Source: Hymenobacter jeollabukensis
GTDB lineage: Bacteria > Bacteroidota > Bacteroidia > Cytophagales > Hymenobacteraceae
Direction: 5' to 3'
Assembly (NCBI RefSeq): GCF_005771675.1
Contig: NZ_VAJM01000014.1
Coordinates: 62,001 to 126,000, forward strand
DNA: 64,000 nucleotides
Numbering within the stretch: the first letter of the stretch is position 1; each line of letters begins with the position of its first letter. Below the pieces are notes generated by a model. The model saw only the letters and a program-made list of their open reading frames with translations, had not been told where the DNA came from and ran no database searches. Shown piece after piece: positions 1 through 8,303 of this stretch. The position numbers were made by a program, and so were the translations under genes.

Positions 1-1323
1 GTAAATCCAGGCGGCCGCGCCGGTAGCCAGGTCGGGCTGCACTTTCCAGAGCACCCGGGCCACGGGCAGCTTGGGCAGGTCGTGCTCGGGCGCCACGGCC
101 TCCACTTCGTTGACCACCAGGCGGAAGCGGTGGCCCAGGTCGACGATGGTAGCGTTCAGGGCCGGGCCGGCGGGGCAGTTGAACACCAGGCGGGCCGGGT
201 CGGCCTTGCCGCCGATGCCCAGCGGGTGCACTTCCACCTTGGCCTTGCCCTCGGCAATGGAGGGGCAGATTTCCAGCATGTGCGAGCCGAGCACCTGCTC
301 GTTGCCGGGCTGGAAGTGGTAGGTGTAGTCCTCCATAAAGGAGTTGCCGCCGGGCAGGCCGCTGCCCATCACCTTCATGGCGCGCACCAGGGCCGAGGTT
401 TTCCAGTCGCCCTCGCCGCCGAAGCCGTAGCCTTCGGCCATCAAACGTTGCGTGGCAATGCCGGGCAGCTGGGCCATGCCGTGCAGATCCTCGAAAGTAT
501 CGGTGAAGCCGATGGCCTTGGTCTGCTGCAGAAACTTGCGCATTCCCACTTCAATGCGGGCAGCCTCGCGCAGCGAGTCGCGCTGGCTGCCGCCGGCCAG
601 CAGCGTGTCGGCCAGCTGGTATTCCTGCTCGTAGGTGCTCAGCAGCGCGTCGATTTCCGCGTCGCTGCCCTCGTTGATAACGGCCACCAAATCACCGATG
701 CCGTAGGTGTTGACGGAGTAGCCGAACTGGATTTCGGCCTCCACTTTGTCGCCCTCGGTCACGGCCACGTAGCGCATGTTGTCGCCGAAGCGGACGATAC
801 GGGCACCCTGCCAGTCGGCCCAGGCCGAAGCGGCGCGGGCCCAGATGCTCAGGCGCTCATGCACGTCGGCGCTCTGCCAGTGGCCCACCACCACCTTGCG
901 CTTCACCCGCATGCGCGTGCCGATAAAACCGAACTCCCGGTCGCCGTGCGCCGACTGGTTCATGTTCATGAAGTCCATGTCGATGTCGCCCCAGGGAATG
1001 TCGCGGTTGAATTGGGTGTGCAGGTGGGCCAGCGGCTTCTGCAGAATCTTCAGGCCGTTGATCCACATTTTGGCCGGCGAGAAGGTGTGCATCCAGGTAA
1101 TCAGGCCCACGCAGTTCGGCGTGACGTTGGCTTCCTGAATCAGCTTGTAGATTTCATCGGGGCCGGTCAGCACCGGCTTGTACACCACTTTGATGGGCAG
1201 GGCCGCGCCCAGGGCCTCGGCCACCTGCTGGGAGTGTTTGGCCACCTGCGCCAGGGTTTCGGGGCCGTAGAGGTGCTGGCTGCCGGTGATAAACCAGGCT
1301 TCGTACTGCGAAATGTCAATCAT
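1..1323 (-). CDS. araA: L-arabinose isomerase, C-terminus cut by window edge
   Basis: Converts L-arabinose to L-ribulose in the cytoplasm, the first catabolic step of arabinose use. 441 codons are visible from an ATG at 1323 ([20 protein letters not shown]); the family is about 500 residues, so roughly 60 are off the left edge. The metal-binding and catalytic residues match the E. coli enzyme closely in position: E304 in GGEGDW, E331 in SFMEDY and H348 in GSHMLE; the fourth ligand (near 448) lies outside. It is the last gene of galM-araB-araD-araA, 242 bp after araD. That gap holds an inverted repeat (1411-1529) that could affect expression of araA relative to araBD. Identification is secure. 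Confidence 0.97.
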   Translation of the reverse strand, partial: MIDISQYEAWFITGSQHLYGPETLAQVAKHSQQVAEALGAALPIKVVYKPVLTGPDEIYKLIQEANVTPNCVGLITWMHTFSPAKMWINGLKILQKPLAHLHTQFNRDIPWGDIDMDFMNMNQSAHGDREFGFIGTRMRVKRKVVVGHWQSADVHERLSIWARAASAWADWQGARIVRFGDNMRYVAVTEGDKVEAEIQFGYSVNTYGIGDLVAVINEGSDAEIDALLSTYEQEYQLADTLLAGGSQRDSLREAARIEVGMRKFLQQTKAIGFTDTFEDLHGMAQLPGIATQRLMAEGYGFGGEGDWKTSALVRAMKVMGSGLPGGNSFMEDYTYHFQPGNEQVLGSHMLEICPSIAEGKAKVEVHPLGIGGKADPARLVFNCPAGPALNATIVDLGHRFRLVVNEVEAVAPEHDLPKLPVARVLWKVQPDLATGAAAWIY

Positions 1324-1410
1324 GGGAGGAAAGTTGAGCGCGCGGCTGGGTGAGGGCCGCACGGTATGCTGGGTGGTTTTGGATTATCGATTGTGTAGAA
1401 CGACTATATC

Positions 1411-1529
1411 AGAACGTCATTCCGAGCGAAGTCGAGGAATCTCGCTCGATAGTAATCTGCTCGTTGAACGTGATTTTACTATCCGGATTCAGCATGCGAG
1501 ATGTCTCGACAAGCTCGACATGACGTTCT
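1411..1529. repeat. MITE-like inverted repeat, family 1 copy A
   Basis: Two imperfect inverted arms of about 34 bases (1411-1445 and 1496-1529) flank about 50 bases of less structured sequence. The left arm is identical over 35 bases to the complement of the right arm of the copy at 30990-31107, so this is a dispersed family and not a chance hairpin. It sits between araD and araA. There is no coding capacity. Confidence 0.8.
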
Positions 1530-1565
1530 TTTTCGTGCGGTTACCGTGCTGACGGCGACGTTCTG

Positions 1566-2258
1566 CTACTGCCCATAGTAAGAATTGGCGCCGTGCTTCC
1601 GCTCGTAGTGTTTGCGAATGAGGGCATCCTTGAGCCGGGGCACGCCGGGGCGCAGGGTGCAGCTGAGGTAGGCCATGCGGGCAATTTCCTCGAGCACGGC
1701 GCTGTTGTACACGGCTTTGTCCACCGTCTTGCCCCAGGTGAAGGGCGCGTGGTTGCCCACCAGCACCATTTCCACCTCCGCCGGCGAAAGGGCGCGCTGC
1801 TGAAACTCGTTGATGATCTGCCAGCCGGTCTGGTGCTCGTAGTCGCCCTGAATGAGCTGGTCCGACATGGGCGGGACGCAGGGCACGTCCACGGTGAGGT
1901 GGTCGGCGTGGGTGGTACCCAGGATGGGAATATCGAGCTGCGTCTGGGCCCAGGCGGTGGCGTAGGTGCTGTGCGTATGCACGATGCCGCCGATTTCCTC
2001 CCAGTGCGAGTAGAGCACCGCGTGGGTCTTCGTATCCGACGAGGGCCGCTTCGTGCCCTCCACGATGTGGTTGGCGAAGTCTACGATGACAATGTCCTCG
2101 GGCCGCAGCGTTTCGTAGGGCACGCCGCTGGGCTTGATGGCGAAGACGCGGTTCTGGCGGTCCACCACCGAGGCATTGCCGAAGGTGAAGAGCACCAGCC
2201 CGAGCTTGGGCAGCTGCATGTTGGCCTCGTAGCAGGCCTGTTTCAGGTCTTGGTACAT
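1566..2258 (-). CDS. araD: L-ribulose-5-phosphate 4-epimerase
   Basis: Epimerises L-ribulose 5-phosphate to D-xylulose 5-phosphate, passing arabinose carbon to the pentose phosphate pathway. The 230 residues match the usual 231. The class II aldolase-type metal site is complete: D75, H94 and H96 (in HTHS) and H170 (GNHAPF). GNAS near residue 27 and the C-terminal YYGQ, which supplies the conserved tyrosine, are also present. The ATG at 2258 gives the canonical N-terminus MYQDLKQACYEAN. It lies downstream of araB, separated by 80 bp filled with an inverted word array (2259-2336), and is probably cotranscribed with it. Confidence 0.97.
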   Translation of the reverse strand: MYQDLKQACYEANMQLPKLGLVLFTFGNASVVDRQNRVFAIKPSGVPYETLRPEDIVIVDFANHIVEGTKRPSSDTKTHAVLYSHWEEIGGIVHTHSTYATAWAQTQLDIPILGTTHADHLTVDVPCVPPMSDQLIQGDYEHQTGWQIINEFQQRALSPAEVEMVLVGNHAPFTWGKTVDKAVYNSAVLEEIARMAYLSCTLRPGVPRLKDALIRKHYERKHGANSYYGQ

Positions 2259-2336
2259 GTTGGGAGTTGTCAGTTGCGAGTTGGTGGTTGCCAGGCGCTG
2301 GTTGCTTTGAGCAGCTAACGACCGGCAACCAACTCC
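2259..2336. repeat. Two-armed word array between araB and araD
   Basis: The left arm (2259-2292) repeats variants of GTTGTCAGTTGCGAGTTG. The right arm (2324-2336) reads GGCAACCAACTCC, the complement of part of the left arm. The array fills almost the whole spacer between two genes of one operon, so it should be in the mRNA and can fold. The same words recur at 39973, 42936 and 63796. Confidence 0.7.
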
Positions 2337-2338
2337 GG

Positions 2339-4009
2339 CTAAGCCATGCTTGGCGTCTGCGCTTCCACGAACTCGCCGAAGGCCAGGTACTGCTGGTAGC
2401 GCGGCTCGTAGTCGGCCACGCGGGCGGGGTTGGGCTCGTAGGTGTCGGCGAAACCGTTGCCCATGGCCTTTTGCGCGGCGGGCACGTCGGGGTGGATGCC
2501 GGCAGCCACGGCCGCGTACATGGCCGCGCCCAACGCCGGAGCCTGATCTGACTCAGCCACGCGGATGGGGCGGTTGAGCACGTCGGCCAGGGTCTGCATC
2601 ATAAAGGCCGATTTTTTGGCCACCCCGCCCAGGCCGATAACCTGCTTGATGGGCACACCCTGCTCCTCGAAGCGCTCCACGATGCGGCGCGAGCCGTAGC
2701 AAATCGACTCCACCAGCGCCCGGAAAATGTGCGGGGCGTCGGTGCCCATCGACAGGTTCATCAGCGCGCCTTTCAGGGCCTGGTTGGCGTCGGGCGTGCG
2801 GCGGCCGTTCACCCAGTCCAGGGCCAGCACCTGCGACTCGGCGGGGTCAACGGCGGCGGCGGCTTTGTTGAGCGCCACCATCATCTTACCGGCCAGCTCC
2901 TCGCGCAGCTGTTCCTGCTGCTCGGCTGTCAGCACGCCGCTTGCGGGCAGCAGGGCGCGCAGGGGCCACTCGATGAGCTGCCGGAACCAGGCCAGCAGGT
3001 CGCCCACGGCCGACTGGCCGGCTTCCAGGCCCAGCATACCGGGCAACACCGAGCCGTCGACCTGCCCGCAGATGCCGGGCACGAGCTTCGCCCCCACTTC
3101 CTGCATGGGCGCCACCACGATGTCGCAGGTGCTGGTGCCCATTACTTTCACCATCGAATAAGCCTCGATTTCGCCCGCCACGGCGCCGGCGTGGGCGTCG
3201 AAGGAGCCGACGGCTACCACCGTGTCGGTCGTCAGGCCTAGGCGCTCAGCCCATTCGGCGGAGAGCGTGCCGGCCACTTCGTCGGCGGTGTAGGTGTCAG
3301 TGTAGAGTCTGTCGCGCAGGCCGGCCAGCTTGGGTTCCAGGTGCGTCAGGAACTCCTCCGAGGGCAGGCCGCCCCAGCTCTCGTGCCACATGGCCTTGTG
3401 GCCGGCGGCGCAGCGGCTGCGCTTGAATGTGGCCAGCTCGCCGCCGGTGAGCTGCAGCGTGAGCCAGTCGCAGTGCTCCATCCAGCTGTGCGCGGCCTGG
3501 GCCACGGCCGCGTCTTCGCGCACCACGTGGGCAATCTTTGCCCAGAACCACTCCGAGGAGTAGATGCCGCCCTCGAAGCGGGTGAAGTCCTCACCACCCC
3601 AGGCTTTGGCTTTCTGGTTGATTTCGGCGGCTTCCGGCAGGGCGGTGTGGTCTTTCCAGAGCACGAACATGGCGTTCGGATTCTCCTCGAAGCCGGGCGT
3701 CAGGGCCAGGCTCTGCCCCTGCTCGTTCACCGCGCCGGGCGTCGAGCCGGTGGTGTCCACGGCCAGGCCCACGATCTGCGCGGCGGGCACCTTGGCGGCC
3801 ACGGCGCGCACGGTGGCTTCGAGGCCTTCGAGGTGGTCGAGCGGGTGCTGGCGAAACTGGTTCTGGGCCGCGTTGCAGTAGCGCTGGTCTTTCCAGCGGG
3901 CGTAGGGGTGCACGGCCTGCGCCACTTCGGCGCCGCTGCGGGCATCCACGAGCACGGCCCGCACCGAGTCGGTGCCGTAGTCGATGCCGATGACGTATGT
4001 CTTTGACAT
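2339..4009 (-). CDS. araB: Ribulokinase
   Basis: FGGY-family kinase that phosphorylates L-ribulose with ATP. It is 556 residues long (E. coli AraB has 566). The N-terminus MSKTYVIGIDYGTDSVRAVL carries the DxGT phosphate-binding motif, and the C-terminal half has the FGGY signature region around GLGGVAKKSAFMMQTLADV. The frame stays open upstream to 4099, but those extra codons come from an inverted word array (4010-4121); the ATG at 4009 gives the canonical start. It sits between galM upstream and araD downstream, all on the minus strand, and probably shares the operator at 5443-5464. Confidence 0.97.
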   Translation of the reverse strand: MSKTYVIGIDYGTDSVRAVLVDARSGAEVAQAVHPYARWKDQRYCNAAQNQFRQHPLDHLEGLEATVRAVAAKVPAAQIVGLAVDTTGSTPGAVNEQGQSLALTPGFEENPNAMFVLWKDHTALPEAAEINQKAKAWGGEDFTRFEGGIYSSEWFWAKIAHVVREDAAVAQAAHSWMEHCDWLTLQLTGGELATFKRSRCAAGHKAMWHESWGGLPSEEFLTHLEPKLAGLRDRLYTDTYTADEVAGTLSAEWAERLGLTTDTVVAVGSFDAHAGAVAGEIEAYSMVKVMGTSTCDIVVAPMQEVGAKLVPGICGQVDGSVLPGMLGLEAGQSAVGDLLAWFRQLIEWPLRALLPASGVLTAEQQEQLREELAGKMMVALNKAAAAVDPAESQVLALDWVNGRRTPDANQALKGALMNLSMGTDAPHIFRALVESICYGSRRIVERFEEQGVPIKQVIGLGGVAKKSAFMMQTLADVLNRPIRVAESDQAPALGAAMYAAVAAGIHPDVPAAQKAMGNGFADTYEPNPARVADYEPRYQQYLAFGEFVEAQTPSMA

Positions 4010-4121
4010 GTTGGTGAACTGGTGAGGTGGTGAACTGGTGAGTTGATGTTGTCGTGGCGCGTATTGCGCAGGTGGCGCCGCCTGAACGGCACTCCCCAAT
4101 TCACCACCTCACCATTTCACC
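4010..4121. repeat. Two-armed word array between galM and araB
   Basis: The left arm (4013-4042) is made of variants of GGTGAACTGGTGAG. The right arm (4099-4121) is its complement with one mismatch over 23 bases and runs into the galM stop codon. About 55 bases lie between the arms. The word differs from the araB-araD array, but the architecture is the same. Confidence 0.75.
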
Positions 4122-5335
4122 TATTTGCGCACGCCGAAGCGGTACACGGTGGTGGATTGCAGAGTCTGACCGGGCTTCAGGATGGTGCTCGGGAATTTGG
4201 GCTGGTTGGGCGAGTCGGGGAAGTGCTGGGTTTCCAGGCAAAAGCCCGCGTGCTTGCCGTACACCACGTTGCCCTTGCCCGTGAGCGAGCCGTCGAGGAA
4301 GTTGCCGGTGTAGAACTGGATGCCGGGTTCGGTGGTCGTCACTTCCAGGGTGCGGCCGGTGTTCGGCTCGTACACCGTGGCGGCCGGGTGCATCCCCTCG
4401 GTCTGGTTCAGCACCCAGTTGTGGTCGTAGCCGCCGGGCACCTGCTGTATCCGCTCCCCGATGCCATGGGGCGTGGTGAAGTCGAAGGGCGTACCCTTCA
4501 CCGGGCGCAGCTCGCCGGTCGGGATCAGCCCCGCGTCGACCACCGTGTAGCGGTCGGCGGGCAGGGTCACCTGGTGGCTGAGCACGTCCTGCGACTGGCC
4601 CAGGGCCAGGTTGAAGTAGGCGTGGTTGGTCAGGTTGACGGGCGTGGCCTTGTCGGTGGTGGCCGAATACTCGATTTTCAGCGCGTCGTCATTGGTCAGC
4701 GTGTACACCACCGTTACCTGCAGGTTGCCGGGGTAGCCCTCCTCGCCGTCTTTGCTCAGGTAGCGCAGCTTGAGCGTCTGGCCCTCGGCCGAGGTGCCGG
4801 GCTCGGCCTGCCAGAGCACCTTGTCGAAGCCCTTCAGGCCGCCGTGCAGGTGGTTGGCGCCGTTGTTTTTGGCCAGGGTGTAGGCTTTGCCGTCGAGCGT
4901 GAACCGGCCGCCGCGGATGCGGTTGCCGTAGCGCCCGATCAGCGCGCCGAAGTAGGGTCCGGCCTTGCGGTAAGCCGGGCTCTGGTAGCCCGCCACGCTG
5001 TCGAAGCCGAGCACGATGTCGCCGAACTTGCCGGCCTTGTCGGGCACGAACAGGCGGGTGATGGTGCCGCCGTAGCTGCTGATGCTCACTTTCAGGCCGT
5101 GGGCGTTGCTGAGCGTGTACAGCTCGGCCTGTTGGCCGTCGGCGGTTTTGCCAAAGCCCACGCCCTTGGGCGCTTCGGCGTCGGCAGCGGCCTGAGTAGA
5201 ATCAGTGGCGGCGGGCTGGGCGGCGTCGGCGGTAGCCTGCTCGCTCGGGGCCGATTGGTTGCAGCTGGCCAGCAGCAGCAGGCTGCTGGCACCGAAAACC
5301 GTCAGCGCACCGGCGGCTTGGAATAGACGAGGCAT
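4121..5335 (-). CDS. galM: Aldose 1-epimerase (mutarotase), lipoprotein
   Basis: Interconverts alpha and beta anomers of free aldoses. Here it probably supplies the arabinose or galactose anomer used downstream. The 404-residue product starts at the ATG at 5335 with a lipoprotein signal peptide ending in LLLLASC|N, then a low-complexity linker of about 35 residues, then a full mutarotase domain. Family motifs are seen at GALIGRYGNRI, NGANHLHGG, VNLTNHAYFNL and GGYDHNWVL (active-site His pair), with a conserved Glu near CLETQHFPDSPN. The lipobox places it in the periplasm or on a membrane leaflet, unlike cytoplasmic GalM. It is the first gene of the ara operon, directly behind the palindromic operator. 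Confidence 0.93.
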   Translation of the reverse strand: MPRLFQAAGALTVFGASSLLLLASCNQSAPSEQATADAAQPAATDSTQAAADAEAPKGVGFGKTADGQQAELYTLSNAHGLKVSISSYGGTITRLFVPDKAGKFGDIVLGFDSVAGYQSPAYRKAGPYFGALIGRYGNRIRGGRFTLDGKAYTLAKNNGANHLHGGLKGFDKVLWQAEPGTSAEGQTLKLRYLSKDGEEGYPGNLQVTVVYTLTNDDALKIEYSATTDKATPVNLTNHAYFNLALGQSQDVLSHQVTLPADRYTVVDAGLIPTGELRPVKGTPFDFTTPHGIGERIQQVPGGYDHNWVLNQTEGMHPAATVYEPNTGRTLEVTTTEPGIQFYTGNFLDGSLTGKGNVVYGKHAGFCLETQHFPDSPNQPKFPSTILKPGQTLQSTTVYRFGVRK

Positions 5336-5442
5336 AGGGGCGGGAAAAGTGGCGTGAGCTGGAAAACGCGCGGCGGCGGGTCGACCATTCGGCCCGACTG
5401 CCGCCACGGCTAAGCGGGGCGAAAAGTAAAAAAACCTGAGCG

Positions 5443-5464
5443 TTTACACAATCGTTTGTGTAAA
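5443..5464. promoter_or_regulatory. Palindromic operator upstream of galM-araBDA
   Basis: Perfect inverted repeat TTTACACAA-N4-TTGTGTAAA, 108 bp upstream of the galM ATG. On the minus strand TAATTTTA (7 of 8 matches to TAnnTTTG) overlaps its edge, so a bound repressor would cover the promoter. Control by an arabinose-responsive repressor is inferred from position; no regulator gene is in the window. Confidence 0.6.
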
Positions 5465-5476
5465 ATTATCCACGTA

Positions 5477-5521
5477 AAACCCCTGGCCTGACCGCGCTTA
5501 GCACGGCCAGATCAGGGGTTT
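5477..5521 (-). terminator. Terminator hairpin after the 5561-6133 gene
   Basis: Nested inverted repeat AAACCCCTG...CAGGGGTTT with an inner TGGCC/GGCCA stem. On the minus strand it lies 40 bp after the stop at 5561 and ends in a short T run. Confidence 0.65.
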
Positions 5522-5560
5522 GCGCAGTGAGGAAAGCACGCGAGTAGCCCGCCGAATGCA

Positions 5561-6133
5561 CTATCGATTGTAGAGCACGTCGAAGCGGCCGCTGCTGATC
5601 TGCACGGCCGGCTCGCCCGCCCGCAGGCTGGGCAGTTGCCCCTCGAACGTGCCGGCCACCAAGTCGCGCACCGTGTCGATGGCCGTGATGGTGATGCTGG
5701 CCGTGCCGGGCTGGCTCTGGTACTGCCGGCCGCGGCGGCTGTCGGTGAAGTAGAGCTTGGTGCCCGATTCGCCGCCGGTGGCACCGGGGCCGCCGGCCGT
5801 GGCGCGGTACACGCCCGGCCCGGCCAGTGAGTCGATCTGCAGCACGAAGGACTCGTTGCGGCTGCCGTCGGTGCGGGCGGCGGTGAGCAGCAGGAAGCGG
5901 CGGCGCCCGCTCAGGTGCGAGGAGGCCTCCACGCGGTTGTCGGCGCAGCCGTAGATGCCGCAGCGCTGCCCGGCGGGCACCCAGGCCGCCCCGTCGACGC
6001 GGAAGCCCAGGGTTTCGGCCCCGGTGGCGGTGGCCGCCGGCAGGTCGGACTGGGGCCCGACGCTGGTTTTATCGCAGCCGGCCAGGGCGGTCAGCGCCGC
6101 CAACAGGCCGGTTATCATGGGCAGGTGGTTCAT
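5561..6133 (-). CDS. DUF6252-like lipoprotein
   Basis: 190-residue exported protein starting at the ATG at 6133. The signal peptide ends in a lipobox (LTALAGC|DKTS), so it should be lipid-anchored in the cell envelope. The body begins FRVDGAAWVPAG, a pattern I associate with the DUF6252 family of small Bacteroidota lipoproteins, and is predicted mostly beta: strand-rich stretches separated by Gly/Ser turns, such as GPGVYRATAGG and KLYFTDSRRG. No catalytic motif is seen. It is divergent from the PAS histidine kinase at 6263 and has its own terminator. The lipoprotein at 7475-8236 has a similar beta C-terminal half and may be related. The function is unknown. Confidence 0.75.
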   Translation of the reverse strand: MNHLPMITGLLAALTALAGCDKTSVGPQSDLPAATATGAETLGFRVDGAAWVPAGQRCGIYGCADNRVEASSHLSGRRRFLLLTAARTDGSRNESFVLQIDSLAGPGVYRATAGGPGATGGESGTKLYFTDSRRGRQYQSQPGTASITITAIDTVRDLVAGTFEGQLPSLRAGEPAVQISSGRFDVLYNR

Positions 6134-6262
6134 AGCAGGAATTAGGTAAGGGTGGAACGACAGGTAACGTACGTGGCCCTTGCCAACGCCGTGCCACCCC
6201 GCGGCGGCAACGAAACGGCGGCCAGCACGGTACATACGGGTTAAGTCCTTTGCCTCAGCCCC

Positions 6263-7375
6263 ATGCCGCCCGACTACGCCGCCCTGTTTGGCCCGCTGAC
6301 TGCCCACAGCCACACCGTGTATTTCGCCTACCACGTCGGCACGCGCCGCGTGCGCTACCTGAGCCCGGCCTACGAGCAGCTGCTGGGCGGCCCGGTAGAG
6401 CGCATAGCCCAGGACCTGCCCCGCTGGCTGGCCCGCCTGCACCCCGACGACCTGGAGTACCTGCGCGAACAGCTGCTGCCCGTCGTGCGCGGCCAGGCCG
6501 CCGTGGTCGAAGACGTGGAGCTGCGCCTGCGCCACTCCGACGGCCGCCGCCAGTGGCTGGCCCTCACGGCCGCGCGCGGCGCCGACGAACAGGGCCAGCC
6601 GCTGCTGGTGGGCACCCTGCGCGACATTACCCGCACGAAGGAGTACATGCTCAACTCCGACAAGTTCAACGCCAAGAAAAACGCCACCCTCGAAATCCTT
6701 TCCCACGACCTGTCGGGGCCGCTGATGGTGGTGCAGCAGCTGGCCGAGCACGTGGCCGCGCAAACGGAGGGCTACGCCAACCCGACCCTGCGCGAGCTGC
6801 TGCGGCTGATGCGCGCTACCTGCACCGACAGCGTGAACCTGATCCGCGACTTCGTCAACCAGGAATTCCTGGAGTCGGCCAGCGTGGAGCTGCACCTGGA
6901 GCGCATCGACCTGGTAGGCCGGCTGCGCTCCTTCCTGACGGATTATCAGCACGCCCAACATCTGCTGCACAAGCGCATCGGCTTCACGGCCGAGGCCGAG
7001 GTGGCTTACGTGAACATCGACGACAACAAGTTTCAGCAGATCATCAACAACCTGCTTTCCAACGCGCTGAAGTTCACGCCCGACGGCGGACGCATCGAGG
7101 TGCACCTCTCGCTGCCGCCGGGCCGCGTGCAGGTGCAGGTGCGCGATACGGGCATCGGCATTCCGGCCCGGCTGCAGCCCCTGCTCTTCGATAAGTTTAC
7201 CAAAGCCCGCCGCCCCGGCCTGCGCGGGGAGCGGACCACCGGCCTGGGTATGTCGGTGATTCACACGCTGGTGACGCTGCACGAGGGCCGCATCTGGTTT
7301 GAGAGCGAGGAGGGCGTGGGCACTACGTTCTACATCGAGCTGCCGGCCGCCGTGGAGGCCCCGGCGGCGCTCTGA
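6263..7375 (+). CDS. PAS-domain sensor histidine kinase, cytoplasmic
   Basis: 370-residue histidine kinase with no membrane segment or signal peptide. Residues about 10-125 form a PAS sensor domain (a PAS/PAC-like end at LVGTLRDITRTKEY). The H-box LEILSHDLSGPLMVV places the phospho-acceptor at H148. The ATPase domain has an N-box (NNLLSNALKFTPDGG), G1 (DTGIGIP), an F-box (LFDKFTKARR) and G2 (TTGLGMSV). No receiver domain is attached and no response regulator gene is adjacent, so its partner is unknown. It starts at the ATG at 6263, divergent from the lipoprotein at 5561-6133. The PAS domain implies a cytosolic small-molecule or redox signal, but the ligand cannot be read from the sequence. 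Confidence 0.92.
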   Translation: MPPDYAALFGPLTAHSHTVYFAYHVGTRRVRYLSPAYEQLLGGPVERIAQDLPRWLARLHPDDLEYLREQLLPVVRGQAAVVEDVELRLRHSDGRRQWLALTAARGADEQGQPLLVGTLRDITRTKEYMLNSDKFNAKKNATLEILSHDLSGPLMVVQQLAEHVAAQTEGYANPTLRELLRLMRATCTDSVNLIRDFVNQEFLESASVELHLERIDLVGRLRSFLTDYQHAQHLLHKRIGFTAEAEVAYVNIDDNKFQQIINNLLSNALKFTPDGGRIEVHLSLPPGRVQVQVRDTGIGIPARLQPLLFDKFTKARRPGLRGERTTGLGMSVIHTLVTLHEGRIWFESEEGVGTTFYIELPAAVEAPAAL

Positions 7376-7474
7376 AGCGGATCTGGCGGGTTATCGGGCG
7401 GCAATTCGGCGAATAACCTGTGGGCGGAATGCCCGGCGACACGTAGCTTGCGGCAACTTTATCTTCTTTTGTTT

Positions 7475-8236
7475 ATGCTAGTTCGTTTTGCTACCGCCGG
7501 CGCGCTGCTCGGCACCTTGCTGGAGGTCAGCGCCTGCCAGTCGTCGGGCCCGCCGGTGCAGCCGGCCGTGGGCACGCTGCTGGGCGTCATCAGCCCGGCC
7601 GAAGCCGCCACGCGCGTAAAAGCCACCGACGAGGCCCAGCGCACCTACGTGGTGACGCCCGCCGCCGACGGCTCCTTTATGCTGCGCAACGTACCCAACG
7701 GCAACTACCAGCTCAGCATCGAGCCGACGGCCGACTACACCGAGCCGGTGCTGGAGCGCAACGCCGTGCGCTCCGGCACCATCAACCTCGATACCGTGAC
7801 CATGCTGCCCGCCGTGACGACGGGCCTGGGCAGCACCCTGGCCTACAGCGTGGGCGCCGAGGCCTACCGCTTCGGCAGCATCACGGCCACGCTCAACGGA
7901 CGAAACCTGACCATCACCGCCGCGCGCACCGCCCCCGGCGCCCTGCCCGACGCCGAGCAGGTGTTCATGCAGCTCACCGATTTCGACGGGCCGGGCCTCT
8001 ACGAGTGCGGGAGCACGGCCACCATCATCTACCAGAACCGCTACAGCGACCTGGCCCTGCCCTACCGCTGGTCGACGGCTACGCCCGAGGGCCGGGGCAC
8101 GGTGCGCATCACCTACCACGACCCGGCGGCCCGGCGGCTGGCGGGCGTATTTGCCTTCGAGGCCGGCGCCGTCAACAGCGTCACCAACGGCAAGTACAAC
8201 ACCACCAACGGCTATTTCGCCGACGTGCCATATTAG
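7475..8236 (+). CDS. Lipoprotein with carboxypeptidase-regulatory-like domain
   Basis: 253 residues from the ATG at 7475 (an in-frame TTG lies 27 bases upstream). A lipobox, EVSAC|QSSG, marks an exported lipoprotein. Residues about 35-110 resemble a carboxypeptidase-regulatory or SdrD-B beta-sandwich, with DGSFMLRNVPNGNYQLSI as the typical core. The C-terminal half (about 125-253) is beta-rich and ends KYNTTNGYFADVPY; its pattern is like DUF6252-type lipoproteins, including the protein encoded at 5561-6133. The gene follows the PAS kinase by 99 bp on the same strand. No enzymatic motif is visible; a role as an envelope-attached binding protein is a guess. Confidence 0.8.
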   Translation: MLVRFATAGALLGTLLEVSACQSSGPPVQPAVGTLLGVISPAEAATRVKATDEAQRTYVVTPAADGSFMLRNVPNGNYQLSIEPTADYTEPVLERNAVRSGTINLDTVTMLPAVTTGLGSTLAYSVGAEAYRFGSITATLNGRNLTITAARTAPGALPDAEQVFMQLTDFDGPGLYECGSTATIIYQNRYSDLALPYRWSTATPEGRGTVRITYHDPAARRLAGVFAFEAGAVNSVTNGKYNTTNGYFADVPY

Positions 8237-8303
8237 GCCAGGCAATTAGCATATGCTAGCGCATCATCTCGGGCTTGCGTAGAGGCATGCTCAAGTAAGC
8301 CCG

